Shown here: positions 16,836 to 25,885 of the stretch, piece by piece
How the letters are laid out: each line of letters begins with the position of its first letter
Numbering within the stretch: position 1 is the first letter of the stretch
From: Lacisediminihabitans sp040549465
GTDB lineage: Bacteria > Actinomycetota > Actinomycetes > Actinomycetales > Microbacteriaceae
NCBI RefSeq assembly: GCF_040549465.1
Contig: NZ_JBEPTL010000009.1
Span: 62,001 to 126,000 of the forward strand
DNA length: 64,000 bases
Direction: 5' to 3'
Notes under the pieces: model-generated
What the model saw: the letters and a program-made list of their open reading frames with translations, nothing else
The model's database searches: none
What the model was told of the DNA's origin: nothing
Made by a program: the position numbers and the translations under genes

Positions 16836-18080
16836 ATGAGCAACGCAGAGCAGAGCTTCAGCTTTCGCTCTATCGCCCTACCCGCACTGCTGCCGACGCT
16901 GCTCTTCTCGATCGGTGAGGGCGCCATCATCCCGATCATCCCGGTGGTCGCCAACAACCTCGGTGCGACACTGGCTGTCTCCGGCCTCATCGCATCGATG
17001 ATCATGCTCGGTGAGCTCTTCGGTGACATCCCCAGTGGCTGGATCGTCTCTCACATCGGTGAACGCACGGCCATGATCTACGCGGCCCTGGTAGCGGTCG
17101 TCGGGCTCATCATGGCGATCGTCGCACCGAATCCATTGGTGCTCGGCGCCGGCATCCTGCTCATCGGCCTGGCCACTGCCGTCTTCGCGCTCGCTCGGCA
17201 CGCGTTCATGACCAGCTTCGTGCCGCGAGAGTATCGCGCCCGCGCGCTGTCAACGCTCGGCGGCACCTTCCGGCTCGGTTACTTCATCGGGCCATTCATC
17301 ACGGTCGGCGTCATCAACCTGACGGGCAACACGCAGGCGGCGTTCTGGGTGCAGATCATCGGATGTGTGAGCGCTGCCGTTCTGCTGATGGTGCTGCGCG
17401 ATCCCACCGCGGCGCTGGCGGCAAACCGTGCCCCATCTGGCCTGCGCGAAGGAGAAGAACTCGTCGCCGAAGAAGCCCACGGACTCTTCCACACCATCTG
17501 GCTGAACCGCGCCGTACTGGCGAGGCTCGGAACCGGTGCTGCGCTCATCGGTGCGATGCGCGCGAGTCGGCAGGTGATACTGCCGCTCTGGGCGGTGAGC
17601 ATCGGCATTCCCGAGGCGCAGACCGCGCTCATCATCGGTGTCGCCGGCGCCGTCGACTTCGCCCTGTTCTACGCGAGCGGCCAGATCATGGACCGTTTCG
17701 GCCGCCTGTGGAGCGCCGTGCCCTCGATGATCGGACTCGGGGTTGGCCACCTGATCCTGGCGTTCACGCACGACGTCCAGGGGTCGATCGTGTGGTTCAT
17801 CGCCACCGCGATGTTCCTGTCGGTGGCGAACGGCATCGGAAGCGGCATACTCATGACGCTCGGCGCGGACCTCGCCGACCCGCGAAATCCGGCTTCTTTC
17901 CTCGGCGCCTGGCGATTCACCGGTGATGCGGGAAGCGCCGCGGCACCTATCGCACTCTCCGCCATGACCGCCGTCGTCTCTATCGCGTTCGCCAGCGGTG
18001 TAATCGGCATCGTCGGGCTCCTCGGGGCCGCACTTCTGCTCCGCTATGTGCCGCGCTACTCCCCGGGACGCCCTAAGTAG
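16836..18080 (+). CDS. MFS transporter
   Basis: A 414-residue major facilitator with 12 predicted helices and the motif GDIPSGWIVSHIGER between helices 2 and 3. The ATG at 16836 begins MSNAEQSFSFRSI; the open frame runs much further upstream but only as the antisense of prfB. The substrate is unknown; a drug/proton antiporter-like role is the usual default. It is divergent from prfB and its last 8 nt overlap the convergent acyltransferase gene. Confidence 0.88.
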   Translation: MSNAEQSFSFRSIALPALLPTLLFSIGEGAIIPIIPVVANNLGATLAVSGLIASMIMLGELFGDIPSGWIVSHIGERTAMIYAALVAVVGLIMAIVAPNPLVLGAGILLIGLATAVFALARHAFMTSFVPREYRARALSTLGGTFRLGYFIGPFITVGVINLTGNTQAAFWVQIIGCVSAAVLLMVLRDPTAALAANRAPSGLREGEELVAEEAHGLFHTIWLNRAVLARLGTGAALIGAMRASRQVILPLWAVSIGIPEAQTALIIGVAGAVDFALFYASGQIMDRFGRLWSAVPSMIGLGVGHLILAFTHDVQGSIVWFIATAMFLSVANGIGSGILMTLGADLADPRNPASFLGAWRFTGDAGSAAAPIALSAMTAVVSIAFASGVIGIVGLLGAALLLRYVPRYSPGRPK

Positions 18081-20049
18081 CAGGCAGGAACGGCGCGAGC
18101 GCTTTTCCGAGGGGTGACGCGAGCAGGCTGCTGAAGGTCGCGGTCATATGGTGCTCGTCGGAGTAGACCAGCGTCGAACCGATGATCGGTGGACAGGATG
18201 TCGCGTCGCAGAAGTAGTCGCCGAGATCGATGTATCCCGATCCGGTCTTCTCTGCGACCGCTCGCTGCGCCGCTGCGATCGAGGGATTGAATACCGTGTC
18301 ACGGGTGGCAGCGCAGAGCGGAGTGTCGTCGAGATGCGCGGAGAGACAGGTGACCGGTGATGTCGGGAACTCCGGCGTATCGGCGATGGTCACGACTCGC
18401 GAGATCGAAGGCAGTCGCTCGAGCGTACTCATGGCGCCGGCCTTCCAGTCCTTCTCGATCCTGCTCGCGGATTGATTCGGTGTCGGGCCGAGGTGGTTCG
18501 TCAGCACAATGAGGTCTGGCGGGTTCGCCCCGAGCACCGAGAGGACGTTGTCGCGCCACGCGGAACAGGAGGCGTTCGCCGATCCATGCCACTTCACATC
18601 GGTGTCCTCGGAGCGGCATCCCGACTTTGTGAAGGTCTCGAGACGCACATCCTGCTTCTCGGTGATCCCTTTGAGGGCGGGAAACCATCGGCCGGCGTGG
18701 GAATCCCCGAACAGTGCGACCACGAATGGCGCATCTGACGGGCCGAAACTGCAGCTGAGCGGCGCTGTTCCGGAGATCCCCTGCTGGCAGGTATCGGAGT
18801 AGAGCTCCCCGGTATCAGCGGTGGCGGCGGCGAGCGACGGGGCGAGGTTCACCGGCACGAATGCCGTGCCTTTCGGCCCCTGAGCGAGCACGGTGGCAGC
18901 GGCCGGCCGCTTGGAGTGAAGCGGAAGTTGAGCTACCGCCCCGCCGGCGAGCAGAACGCTGGCGGCCACGGCGAGTGACGAAACCGCCGCCACAAGCGCT
19001 ACGCGGCGGGGACGACCGCGAGGAACGCGGAAACGCGACTCGACGAAGCGGTAAAGCAGCCAGGCAAGGGGAACGGAGGCGACGCCGAGCAGGATTCCGA
19101 ATGGCAGCGGAATCGTCTCTGCAAGCCCTGCCCGCTCCCTGGCGAGCACGAGGAGCGGCCAGTGAACAAGGTAGATCGAATACGAGATGCGACCGAGGAA
19201 CTGCAGAGGAGGGAGGCTGAGCAGGCGCGACGGACCCCGTTCCGCCGCGCAGGCGATGAGCATCGCCGCTCCAACCGTCGGCACGAGTGTCGCGAATCCC
19301 GGGTAGGAGGTCTCGTCGGTGAAGAGCACCGTGGAGGCGATGATCAACGCCAGGCCGAGCCATCCGAGAATCGTCGTCAGCAGTGGATGCAGGCGTGAAA
19401 CGAGCGGTCCGGCGAAGGCCACGAGGCCACCGATGGCAAGCTCCCAGGCCCTGGTCGGCAGGGAAAAGAACGCCCAGGGCTGCGAAATCGGCATCAGCAC
19501 CAGGCAGGCGGCGAAGGAGAGCACGGCGATAGCCGCGATCACGATGATCAACAGTTTCGAGGATCGCCGCACGATCCAGAAGCCGGCGAGTAGAAGAATC
19601 GGCCAAAACAGGTAGAACTGTTCCTCCACGCCGAGAGACCAGTAGTGCTGGAAGGGCGACGGCGAAGTGCCGGCCAGGTAGTCGGTCTGTTGCACCGCGA
19701 AGTACATATTCTGCACGTAGAGCGCTGAGGCCGCGGCATCCTTCAGGATGTCGGCGACCCGCAACGGCGAGGCGAGGAAAAAGGCGGCTATCGCCGTAAG
19801 CACCAGAACCACGAGCGCCGTAGGCAGGATTCGGCGGGCGCGGCGAGCGTAGAAACTGCCGAAGTCGATGCGACCACGCTCGCGAAGGGATGAGACAAGG
19901 TGCCCCGTGATGAGGAAGCCGGAGATCACGAAAAAGACGTCGACACCGACGAAACCGCCGCCGAAGCCGGGAACGCCGACGTGGCCGAGAACGACGAGAC
20001 CGACAGCGACGGCTCGGAGCCCCTGGATGTCGTTTCGAAAGCGCGCCAC
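18073..20049 (-). CDS. Acyltransferase-3 / SGNH hydrolase fusion (OafA-like O-acyltransferase)
   Basis: A ~658-residue membrane protein. The N-terminal acyltransferase-3 domain (about 1-345; DIQGLRAVAV, GGFVGVDVFFVISGFLI, HYWSLGVEEQFYLFWP) has 10-11 helices. The C-terminal exported SGNH domain has GDSHAGRW and a late D-x-x-H (SDEHHMT). Such fusions O-acetylate cell-surface polysaccharides (family knowledge). The start is uncertain: GTG 20049 (VARFRNDIQ) has a weak ribosome-binding site, and the frame is open further up into the flavoprotein gene. Confidence 0.87.
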   Translation of the reverse strand: MARFRNDIQGLRAVAVGLVVLGHVGVPGFGGGFVGVDVFFVISGFLITGHLVSSLRERGRIDFGSFYARRARRILPTALVVLVLTAIAAFFLASPLRVADILKDAAASALYVQNMYFAVQQTDYLAGTSPSPFQHYWSLGVEEQFYLFWPILLLAGFWIVRRSSKLLIIVIAAIAVLSFAACLVLMPISQPWAFFSLPTRAWELAIGGLVAFAGPLVSRLHPLLTTILGWLGLALIIASTVLFTDETSYPGFATLVPTVGAAMLIACAAERGPSRLLSLPPLQFLGRISYSIYLVHWPLLVLARERAGLAETIPLPFGILLGVASVPLAWLLYRFVESRFRVPRGRPRRVALVAAVSSLAVAASVLLAGGAVAQLPLHSKRPAAATVLAQGPKGTAFVPVNLAPSLAAATADTGELYSDTCQQGISGTAPLSCSFGPSDAPFVVALFGDSHAGRWFPALKGITEKQDVRLETFTKSGCRSEDTDVKWHGSANASCSAWRDNVLSVLGANPPDLIVLTNHLGPTPNQSASRIEKDWKAGAMSTLERLPSISRVVTIADTPEFPTSPVTCLSAHLDDTPLCAATRDTVFNPSIAAAQRAVAEKTGSGYIDLGDYFCDATSCPPIIGSTLVYSDEHHMTATFSSLLASPLGKALAPFLPAT

Positions 20050-20093
20050 GGGCGTGACGGTAACATCCGCTGTTGAATCGGGGGTTAACGCGG

Positions 20094-21230
20094 TTAGGCG
20101 CGCACCAGTCGCAGTGCGAACCGTGCGAAGCGGTTGCGGATGATGCTCGCCAGCGTCTTCTCTCCCCGACAGACCGCGATGAACAGTCGCGAACCGACGG
20201 CCGAGTTCGCGATCACCAGGTGCACGAGCCGCGGATGCCGTTCGAAAACCCTGAGCAGGCGGGAGCCAGCCCGGATGTCTGGTGCGAGGTCGGCGAGCAC
20301 CCGGTCGACGTAGCCGTCGAGTGCCTCCTCGCCGCCGCCCGCAGCCGCTTCGCCCGCCCAGGTTCCGGAGCGCAGCGCGAACGAGATCCCCTCGCGAGTC
20401 CATGGATCGAGCAACGCTGCCGCATCACCGGTCACGATCACCCGTCCTCTGCGCAGTGGGGAGTCATCCGTGCGCCACTGGGCCAGGTGGCCTGAGGAGC
20501 GCTCAACGGTGGCGCCGGCCAACCCGAGCTGGCCGACCCAGCGATCGAGGTAGCGTCTCGTGGCGTCGGGCGAACCCTTCGCCTGGATGACCCCGACGGT
20601 CAGGATGTCGTCTTTCGGGAACATCCAGGCGTAGCTTCCGGCATCCTCTCCCCAGTCGAAGAAGACCTCGTCGTTCCATCTGCGAAGAGCTGTCGGCGTG
20701 GTGATCTCGAGTTCGAGAGCGAGATCCACGCCGCCCGGAGTCACTCCGACGTACCGGCCGCACCGACCGTTCGTGCCGTCGGCGCCGATCACCGTGCGGG
20801 CGCTGATCTCGCCATGGCTGGTGTCGAGTACCACGAACTCGTCTTCCCGCAGCGACTTGACCTGCACACCGTCGACGAAGGTGGCGCCCGCCGCGACGGC
20901 GGCTGAGGCGAGTGCGTCGTCGAATCTCTCACGCTGCACCATCGACAGGAAGGACTGGCTCTCGGTGTGGGATGTCGCAGAGCCTCCACGCAGCGTGAAC
21001 CTCACGGTGTCGACGCGCTGCTCGACTGTCGCCAGAATGGATGCCGGAACGTAGTCGATCGAGAGGCCGATGAGCCCGCCGCCGCAGGTCTTGTATCGCG
21101 GAAATCGCGCCCGATCGACCAATAGCACGGTGGAGCCGCGCTCCGCGGCCACCCGAGCGGCCGACGATCCAGCCGGGCCGGCGCCCACCACGACGACATC
21201 CCACACACTCTGATCGGTAACCGCAGACAT
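20094..21230 (-). CDS. FAD-dependent geranylgeranyl reductase-family oxidoreductase
   Basis: A 378-residue flavoprotein with the dinucleotide-binding motif VVVGAGPAGSSAA at the start, the family CGGG motif (KTCGGGLIGLS) and the FAD-contact GDAAALLDPWTREGI. This is the geranylgeranyl reductase subfamily, which saturates isoprenoid chains such as those of menaquinone or polyprenyl lipids. The exact substrate is inferred only at family level. It lies 45 nt upstream of the acyltransferase on the same strand. Confidence 0.85.
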   Translation of the reverse strand: MSAVTDQSVWDVVVVGAGPAGSSAARVAAERGSTVLLVDRARFPRYKTCGGGLIGLSIDYVPASILATVEQRVDTVRFTLRGGSATSHTESQSFLSMVQRERFDDALASAAVAAGATFVDGVQVKSLREDEFVVLDTSHGEISARTVIGADGTNGRCGRYVGVTPGGVDLALELEITTPTALRRWNDEVFFDWGEDAGSYAWMFPKDDILTVGVIQAKGSPDATRRYLDRWVGQLGLAGATVERSSGHLAQWRTDDSPLRRGRVIVTGDAAALLDPWTREGISFALRSGTWAGEAAAGGGEEALDGYVDRVLADLAPDIRAGSRLLRVFERHPRLVHLVIANSAVGSRLFIAVCRGEKTLASIIRNRFARFALRLVRA

Positions 21231-21279
21231 TTGCCTACAGATTACTTCGCCGCAGGAGGAGGCGTACTGCTGCCTCCGG

Positions 21280-21735
21280 TCAGGAAAACACCGATCGCCC
21301 CACCGCCGTCACCTCCAGACGAAAGCCCTCGGGGACCAGTAGCGACAACACCGGCGGCCGCCAGTAAGCGGAGAGGGCGACCGTCGCGCTGCGTCCGTCC
21401 GCGGTTTCGGCCCGCTCCACGCTGAGGGATTCGAAGTCGCCCAGAGGCGCGGTGTCCAGGTAGTCGTTGACGGCGGTGGCGACATCCGTCGAGTCCAGCG
21501 TGGGTCGTGGACTGCCACCGTCGAGTGAGATCTCGTCCAGGTCGAAAGCCTCGGCTCCCACCAGCGCGGCGCCATCCGCGATGGTGAACAGCCTCTTGCG
21601 CTCCAGGTAGAGCGAGGTCGCGGCGACCACGAGCAGAACCAGCACGAGGGACAGGAAACCGTAGAAGATGACGAGCGGGAGCATGGAGCCGTCCTCCTCA
21701 TCTTTCAGCCGTTTCGCCAGGTCGAACGGCCTCAT
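21280..21735 (-). CDS. TadG/TadE-like pilus assembly pseudopilin (last gene of tad locus)
   Basis: A 151-residue protein with an N-terminal cytosolic tail (KDEEDGSMLPL), one helix (about 18-40) and an extracytoplasmic domain. The glycine-serine then hydrophobic pattern followed by ADGAALVGAEA is typical of TadE/TadG-like or Rv3654c-type proteins. Its start overlaps the previous gene by 4 nt. It probably belongs to the Tad secretion or pilus machine. Confidence 0.75.
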   Translation of the reverse strand: MRPFDLAKRLKDEEDGSMLPLVIFYGFLSLVLVLLVVAATSLYLERKRLFTIADGAALVGAEAFDLDEISLDGGSPRPTLDSTDVATAVNDYLDTAPLGDFESLSVERAETADGRSATVALSAYWRPPVLSLLVPEGFRLEVTAVGRSVFS

Positions 21736-22187
21736 TGAGCACCCCAGAATCGGGACACCCGCTGCGTCGCGGTCGCCTGCAGGGGCACGCTCACCGGTGC
21801 ATTCACCGTCAACGCGGCAGGCACGAGGGGCAGGGCGATCGAGACACCGACCGTGACCGTGACGCGGCCGGTGCGATGCAGGCAGTCGCCGGGTTTCGGG
21901 CTGCAGGTCACCGAAATCTCCGCCGCATCCGCATCCAACCCGTAGTCGGCGAGCGCGAACTCCACGGCGCGCTCGGCCTGGAGCTGCGCCGACCGTTCGT
22001 CGTCGGCCTGCACGAAAACCCGCACAGCCTGCCGTGCTGCGCCCTCCACGGCAAGAGCGCCGGCCTGCACAGCCGCCATGGTGAGGATGAGATAGACGAT
22101 CGGCAGCAACAGGATCATCCCCGCGGTGATGAACTCGAGCGAAGCGGAACCCTCCTCGTCACTTGTCCAGCGTCTCCACTGAGGCAT
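21732..22187 (-). CDS. TadE-like pseudopilin
   Basis: A 151-residue TadE-like protein: DEEGSASLEFITAGMILLLPIVYLIL gives the conserved Glu and the helix of a TadE domain, followed by an exported part with two cysteines (CSPKPGDC). The start at ATG 22187 is preceded by GGAGG at 9 nt; a longer GTG start at 22208 is less likely. It overlaps the upstream TadE-like gene by 29 nt. Confidence 0.82.
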   Translation of the reverse strand: MPQWRRWTSDEEGSASLEFITAGMILLLPIVYLILTMAAVQAGALAVEGAARQAVRVFVQADDERSAQLQAERAVEFALADYGLDADAAEISVTCSPKPGDCLHRTGRVTVTVGVSIALPLVPAALTVNAPVSVPLQATATQRVSRFWGAQ

Positions 22188-22560
22188 GGCCCGCCACCTC
22201 CAATCCACCGTCGATGCCGACCAGGCCGATCAGCGGCAGCGGTGTGCGCACTGTCACGATCGCCGCGGGATGCCCGAGGTAGGAGCCGTAGGCCGCGGTA
22301 ACGTCGGACGCATAACCCGACCCGAGCGTGACGGTGATGAGATCCTGAGCCCTGCCCACACCGTCACCGAGACCGTTGTCCGCGAGTGCGGCGAACCGTG
22401 CGCCCTCGGATGCCGCGTCGAGCACAGTATTGCGGATGTGCAGTGCCAGCCCGAGCTGCAGTACCGAGAGCGTCAGTACTGTCAGCAGTGCGCCGACCAT
22501 TACGAACTCGGCCGCAGCGGACCCATCGTCACGCCGCGCGACCGTGCGGAGGAATCGCAT
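22159..22560 (-). CDS. TadE-like pseudopilin
   Basis: A 133-residue TadE-like protein with the N-terminal pattern DDGSAAAEFVMVGALLTVLTLSVLQLGLAL: Gly-Ser, the conserved Glu, then one helix. The rest is predicted outside the membrane. It lies between the pilin-like gene and the second TadE-like gene, all on the minus strand in one operon. Confidence 0.82.
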   Translation of the reverse strand: MRFLRTVARRDDGSAAAEFVMVGALLTVLTLSVLQLGLALHIRNTVLDAASEGARFAALADNGLGDGVGRAQDLITVTLGSGYASDVTAAYGSYLGHPAAIVTVRTPLPLIGLVGIDGGLEVAGHASVETLDK

Positions 22561-22564
22561 GGCC

Positions 22565-22741
22565 TCAGAAACTGGTGACGCGTTCGATCGCCTGCTGGAA
22601 CACGCTGCTGAGCGCTGGTCCGGCGAGACCCCAGATGATGACTACGAGCCCCGCCGTCATTAACGTGATGAGCACCCAACCGGGCACGTCGCCTCGATCC
22701 TCCTGTCGAAGGCGGTGGATGCATCCCTTGATCCTGGTCAT
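22565..22741 (-). CDS. Small Flp-pilin-like / DUF4244-type protein
   Basis: A 58-residue protein with a basic N-terminus, an RGDVPGWVLITLMTAGLVVIIWGL helix and a short C-terminal tail, a layout like the small pilin-like proteins (DUF4244) of actinobacterial tad loci. The ATG at 22741 is preceded by AAAGGA; an ATG at 22765 is in frame but lacks support. It is the likely major subunit of the pilus, by position. Confidence 0.72.
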   Translation of the reverse strand: MTRIKGCIHRLRQEDRGDVPGWVLITLMTAGLVVIIWGLAGPALSSVFQQAIERVTSF

Positions 22742-22761
22742 GAGTATTCCTTTCGTGCTGG

Positions 22762-23709
22762 TCACAGTCCGAGTTGCAGTACAGCCAAGCCCGGGAAGAT
22801 GGCGAAAAATATGGTCACCGGGAGGATGAGGAACACGAGCGGCACGAGCATCGCGACCTCTTTCTTGCCCGCCACTTCCAACAGTTCGCGCTTCGCCTCG
22901 TCCCTGGCATCCTGCGCCTGGGCGCGGAACACCTCGGCGAGCGGCGTACCGCGCTCGAGCGCACCGGTGATCTGCTCGGTGCAGCGAGTGAGGGCTGCGA
23001 GCTGGATGCCATGGGAGAGCGCGGCCAGCGACTCAGCCAGCGGCACGCCGGTGTTGACGGCCGAAACGACCCGCGCGAGCTCCGCAGCGAGCTCGCCATG
23101 GCTCACCCGGGAGACTCGACGAAGCGCGTCGAGGATGCCCTCGCCCGCCGACAGGCTCAGGGTGAGGAACTCGAGAACGGTCGGCAACTCGCTGGAGATG
23201 CGCGCCAGCCGCGCCTTCGCCGCCCGCTGTAGCAGGTAGTCGCGCAGCACCACCCCGATGATCCCGAAGACAGCGACCACGACCACGGAGAACAGGGCAG
23301 ACAGCGGCTGTACCCGCGCCAAGAGGACAGACCCGATAACGCCGCCTCCCACACCGGCGATCGCCCAGAGCAGTTGCTGGCCGCGGAAAGCCTCGACAGT
23401 GACAACACTGCCTGACTGCCGCAGTCGAAGTTCTACCGTCGCAGCACCACCGAGCACGCGACCCAACAGCGAGCGCAGACGTGCCAACGGCTCACCGAAC
23501 AGCGCGCCGATCACCGGCAGCGGATCCACGGTGCGCCGCGAGAGCAACTCGCGGGCGCCAGGTGACACGTCGACGAGATAGGGCGCCACGCGATTGACGA
23601 GTCGCGGCCGGCTCAGTCGGGGCATCAGGCTCACCAACGACCACAGGCCGATCCCCAGCGTGACACCACAGAGCAGCGACCAACCGGAGAGCGCGTTCAG
23701 CTGAACCAT
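22762..23709 (-). CDS. tadC: Type II secretion F-family protein (TadC-like)
   Basis: A 315-residue inner-membrane platform protein with a GspF/T2SF domain in the C-terminal two thirds (SAGEGILDALRRVSRVSHGELAAEL; RGTPLAEVFRAQAQDARDEAKRELLEVAGKKEVAMLVP) and helices at both ends. The ATG at 23709 begins MVQLNALSGW and overlaps tadB by 13 nt. Together with TadB it anchors the pilus ATPase. Confidence 0.87.
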   Translation of the reverse strand: MVQLNALSGWSLLCGVTLGIGLWSLVSLMPRLSRPRLVNRVAPYLVDVSPGARELLSRRTVDPLPVIGALFGEPLARLRSLLGRVLGGAATVELRLRQSGSVVTVEAFRGQQLLWAIAGVGGGVIGSVLLARVQPLSALFSVVVVAVFGIIGVVLRDYLLQRAAKARLARISSELPTVLEFLTLSLSAGEGILDALRRVSRVSHGELAAELARVVSAVNTGVPLAESLAALSHGIQLAALTRCTEQITGALERGTPLAEVFRAQAQDARDEAKRELLEVAGKKEVAMLVPLVFLILPVTIFFAIFPGLAVLQLGL

Positions 23710-24563
23710 CGGCGCTCCTCCGGAAGGCGACCGAGAGCCAACATAATGCGGTAGGCGGCGGCGGTAACGAACAGGCCGACGACGATGAGCACCACACCGG
23801 CCGACGAGTTGTAGGCGGCTGCAGCCTCGGGTCGCGTCGCGAGCAGCAGGAGGATCACCCACGGTGCGGCAACGCCGAGTTTGGCCGCGTTCAGAACCCA
23901 GGACTGCCGGGCCTCGACCTCCGAACGGATCGCAGCCTCCTGGCGGAGATAGGTCGCGAGATTGCGCAGCACCGTCGTGAGCTCGCTGCCGCCTACCTCT
24001 CGCGACATCCGCAGTGTCTCGAGAATGCGATCCGCCACGGGGTCAGCGAGACGAGACTTGAGTCCATCGATGCAGAGAGCGAAATTGCCGGTGGCGCGAT
24101 ACTCCCGCTCGAACCCGGCGAACGCTTCCCTGGTGGGGGTCGGCCCCGTATGAGCCAGTGTTACGACGCTGTCCGGAAGCGCGAGGCCGGATCGCACGGC
24201 CGAAACGAGGTGGTCGACGACATCGGGCCAGAGCACCCGCGCTGCGCGACGACGCGTGCGGGCGCGCCACCCGACGATCGACATCGGAAGCGCCAGCGCC
24301 ACGATGCCTGCGATCAGTGCGATCGCGACGACCGGCACGAGAGCGAAGGTCACCCCGACGGCGACGATCGCCGCCAGGATCGACACCACCACGAGGGCAG
24401 GAACGGACACGGAGCCAAGTCCCGCCTGGGCAAGACGCTCACGAAGCCTGTCGACCGGCCAGAGGTTGGGCTTCTGCACACGAGCAGCGGATGCCGGCCA
24501 CAGGAACGGGGAGGCGCAGAGCACCAGCCCGAAACCCAGCACCAGCCCGACCAGGAGAGTCAT
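23697..24563 (-). CDS. tadB: Type II secretion F-family protein (TadB-like)
   Basis: A 288-residue T2SF protein with N-terminal helices (1-25 and 50-95), a cytosolic domain and C-terminal helices. The pattern VVDHLVSAVRSGLALPDSV and the late MSREVGGSELTTVLRNLATYLRQEAAIRSEVEARQ are typical for TadB. It overlaps the ATPase gene by 4 nt. It pairs with TadC. Confidence 0.87.
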   Translation of the reverse strand: MTLLVGLVLGFGLVLCASPFLWPASAARVQKPNLWPVDRLRERLAQAGLGSVSVPALVVVSILAAIVAVGVTFALVPVVAIALIAGIVALALPMSIVGWRARTRRRAARVLWPDVVDHLVSAVRSGLALPDSVVTLAHTGPTPTREAFAGFEREYRATGNFALCIDGLKSRLADPVADRILETLRMSREVGGSELTTVLRNLATYLRQEAAIRSEVEARQSWVLNAAKLGVAAPWVILLLLATRPEAAAAYNSSAGVVLIVVGLFVTAAAYRIMLALGRLPEERRWFS

Positions 24564-25792
24564 GCTGCCCCCTCGGCGAGCACGATGGACAGGTCGAAAC
24601 CCGCCGCGCGAAACTTGGCCGTCTTACTCGGATAGCTGCCTGTCGGCTCGAGCCCGCCGCGCTGCGTCAAGAAGATCGGACTCGCCTCGATGATCCCCGC
24701 GGTGACCTGTCCGCTCGGCGCCACGATCTCGGTCACCCTGCGATGGCCGTTGCGCGCGAGTTCGCAGTGCACCACGAGATCGACGGATGCCGCGACTGTC
24801 GGCACCACAAAGGATGCGTCGATATTGCGCCCAGCCAGAAGAGGCAGTGTGCAGAGTTTTGCCAGGGCGTCCCTCGCGTTGTTGGCATGGATCGAACACA
24901 TCCCTGGCAGCCCGCTGTTGAGCGCGATCAGCAGGTCGAGTGACTCCGCCTCGCGCACCTCACCGACGACGAGGCGGTCGGGGCGCATCCGCAGTGCCTC
25001 CTTAATCAACCGGCGCAGCGTTATCTCCCCCGTGCCCTCAAGACTCGACTGACGACACTGCATCGCAACGGTGTCCCTGGCGGACAGGTCGAGTTCGAAA
25101 GTCTCCTCAACCGTGACGATACGCTCTCCCGGTCGCGCCGCCGAGAGCAGGGTGTTGAGCATGGTCGTCTTGCCACTCTGCGTGGCGCCCGAGACGATAA
25201 TGTTCTGCCCGCTCAGAACGCACATCCGCAGGAATTCCGCCGACTGTTGCGTGAGCGAGCCGAGCGCCACGAGTTTCTGCAGGTCGCGGATGCGCTTGGT
25301 GAACTTGCGGATGTTCACGGACCAATGCCGCAACGTCACATCCGGGATCACCACGTGTAGCCGAGACCCATCGGGCAGTGAGGCATCGACGAAGGGAGAC
25401 GAGAGGTCGACGCGACGACCGGATGACTGCAGCATCCGCTCGACCAGGTCACGGATCTCCGTGTCGCTGAGGGTGATCGTCGTCAGCTCTGACACGCCGT
25501 TTCGAGCCACAAACACTTTCGCCGGACCGTTGATCCAGATCTCCTCGATCTCCGGATCGTCGAAGAACGGCTGCAGAGGGCCGAACCCGGTGATCGATGC
25601 GACGATTTCGCGCGCCGCCTGGTGTTCGTCTGGCAGCATCGGCAGCGAGCCGCCGAGTGCACGCTCGCTGTAGCGCTGCACCTCGTCGCGCACGTAACGA
25701 TCGGCCAGCGCACGATCATTGCCGAGGTCGATGCCGTCGAGGCGCACACGCTCGCGCACCCGCTCGGTGATGATCGTTAAAGCCCGCGACAT
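24560..25792 (-). CDS. tadA: Pilus assembly/type II secretion ATPase (TadA/CpaF)
   Basis: A 410-residue hexameric secretion ATPase. Walker A is SGATQSGKTT, the Asp box and Walker B region is LRMRPDRLVVGEVREAESLDLL, and the His box is SIHANNARDAL. It powers assembly of Flp-type pili or pseudopili. It is the first gene of the tad operon. No TadZ/CpaE-like gene precedes it and no prepilin peptidase is in the window; 93 nt separate it from the preceding glycosyltransferase-like gene. Confidence 0.92.
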   Translation of the reverse strand: MSRALTIITERVRERVRLDGIDLGNDRALADRYVRDEVQRYSERALGGSLPMLPDEHQAAREIVASITGFGPLQPFFDDPEIEEIWINGPAKVFVARNGVSELTTITLSDTEIRDLVERMLQSSGRRVDLSSPFVDASLPDGSRLHVVIPDVTLRHWSVNIRKFTKRIRDLQKLVALGSLTQQSAEFLRMCVLSGQNIIVSGATQSGKTTMLNTLLSAARPGERIVTVEETFELDLSARDTVAMQCRQSSLEGTGEITLRRLIKEALRMRPDRLVVGEVREAESLDLLIALNSGLPGMCSIHANNARDALAKLCTLPLLAGRNIDASFVVPTVAASVDLVVHCELARNGHRRVTEIVAPSGQVTAGIIEASPIFLTQRGGLEPTGSYPSKTAKFRAAGFDLSIVLAEGAA

Positions 25793-25885
25793 GCGGCAAT
25801 CATCGATCAGATCGAGAGACTCCCCCGGCGGTTATCCACAGGCCAGCTCGAACAGCCCCGCGGGATGCGGCGCGCATAGCGTGCC

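Noticed and set aside
20050..20403. Upstream extension of the acyltransferase-SGNH frame
   Set aside because: The extra residues are Arg-rich and overlap the flavoprotein gene; the conserved domain begins at the GTG near 20049.
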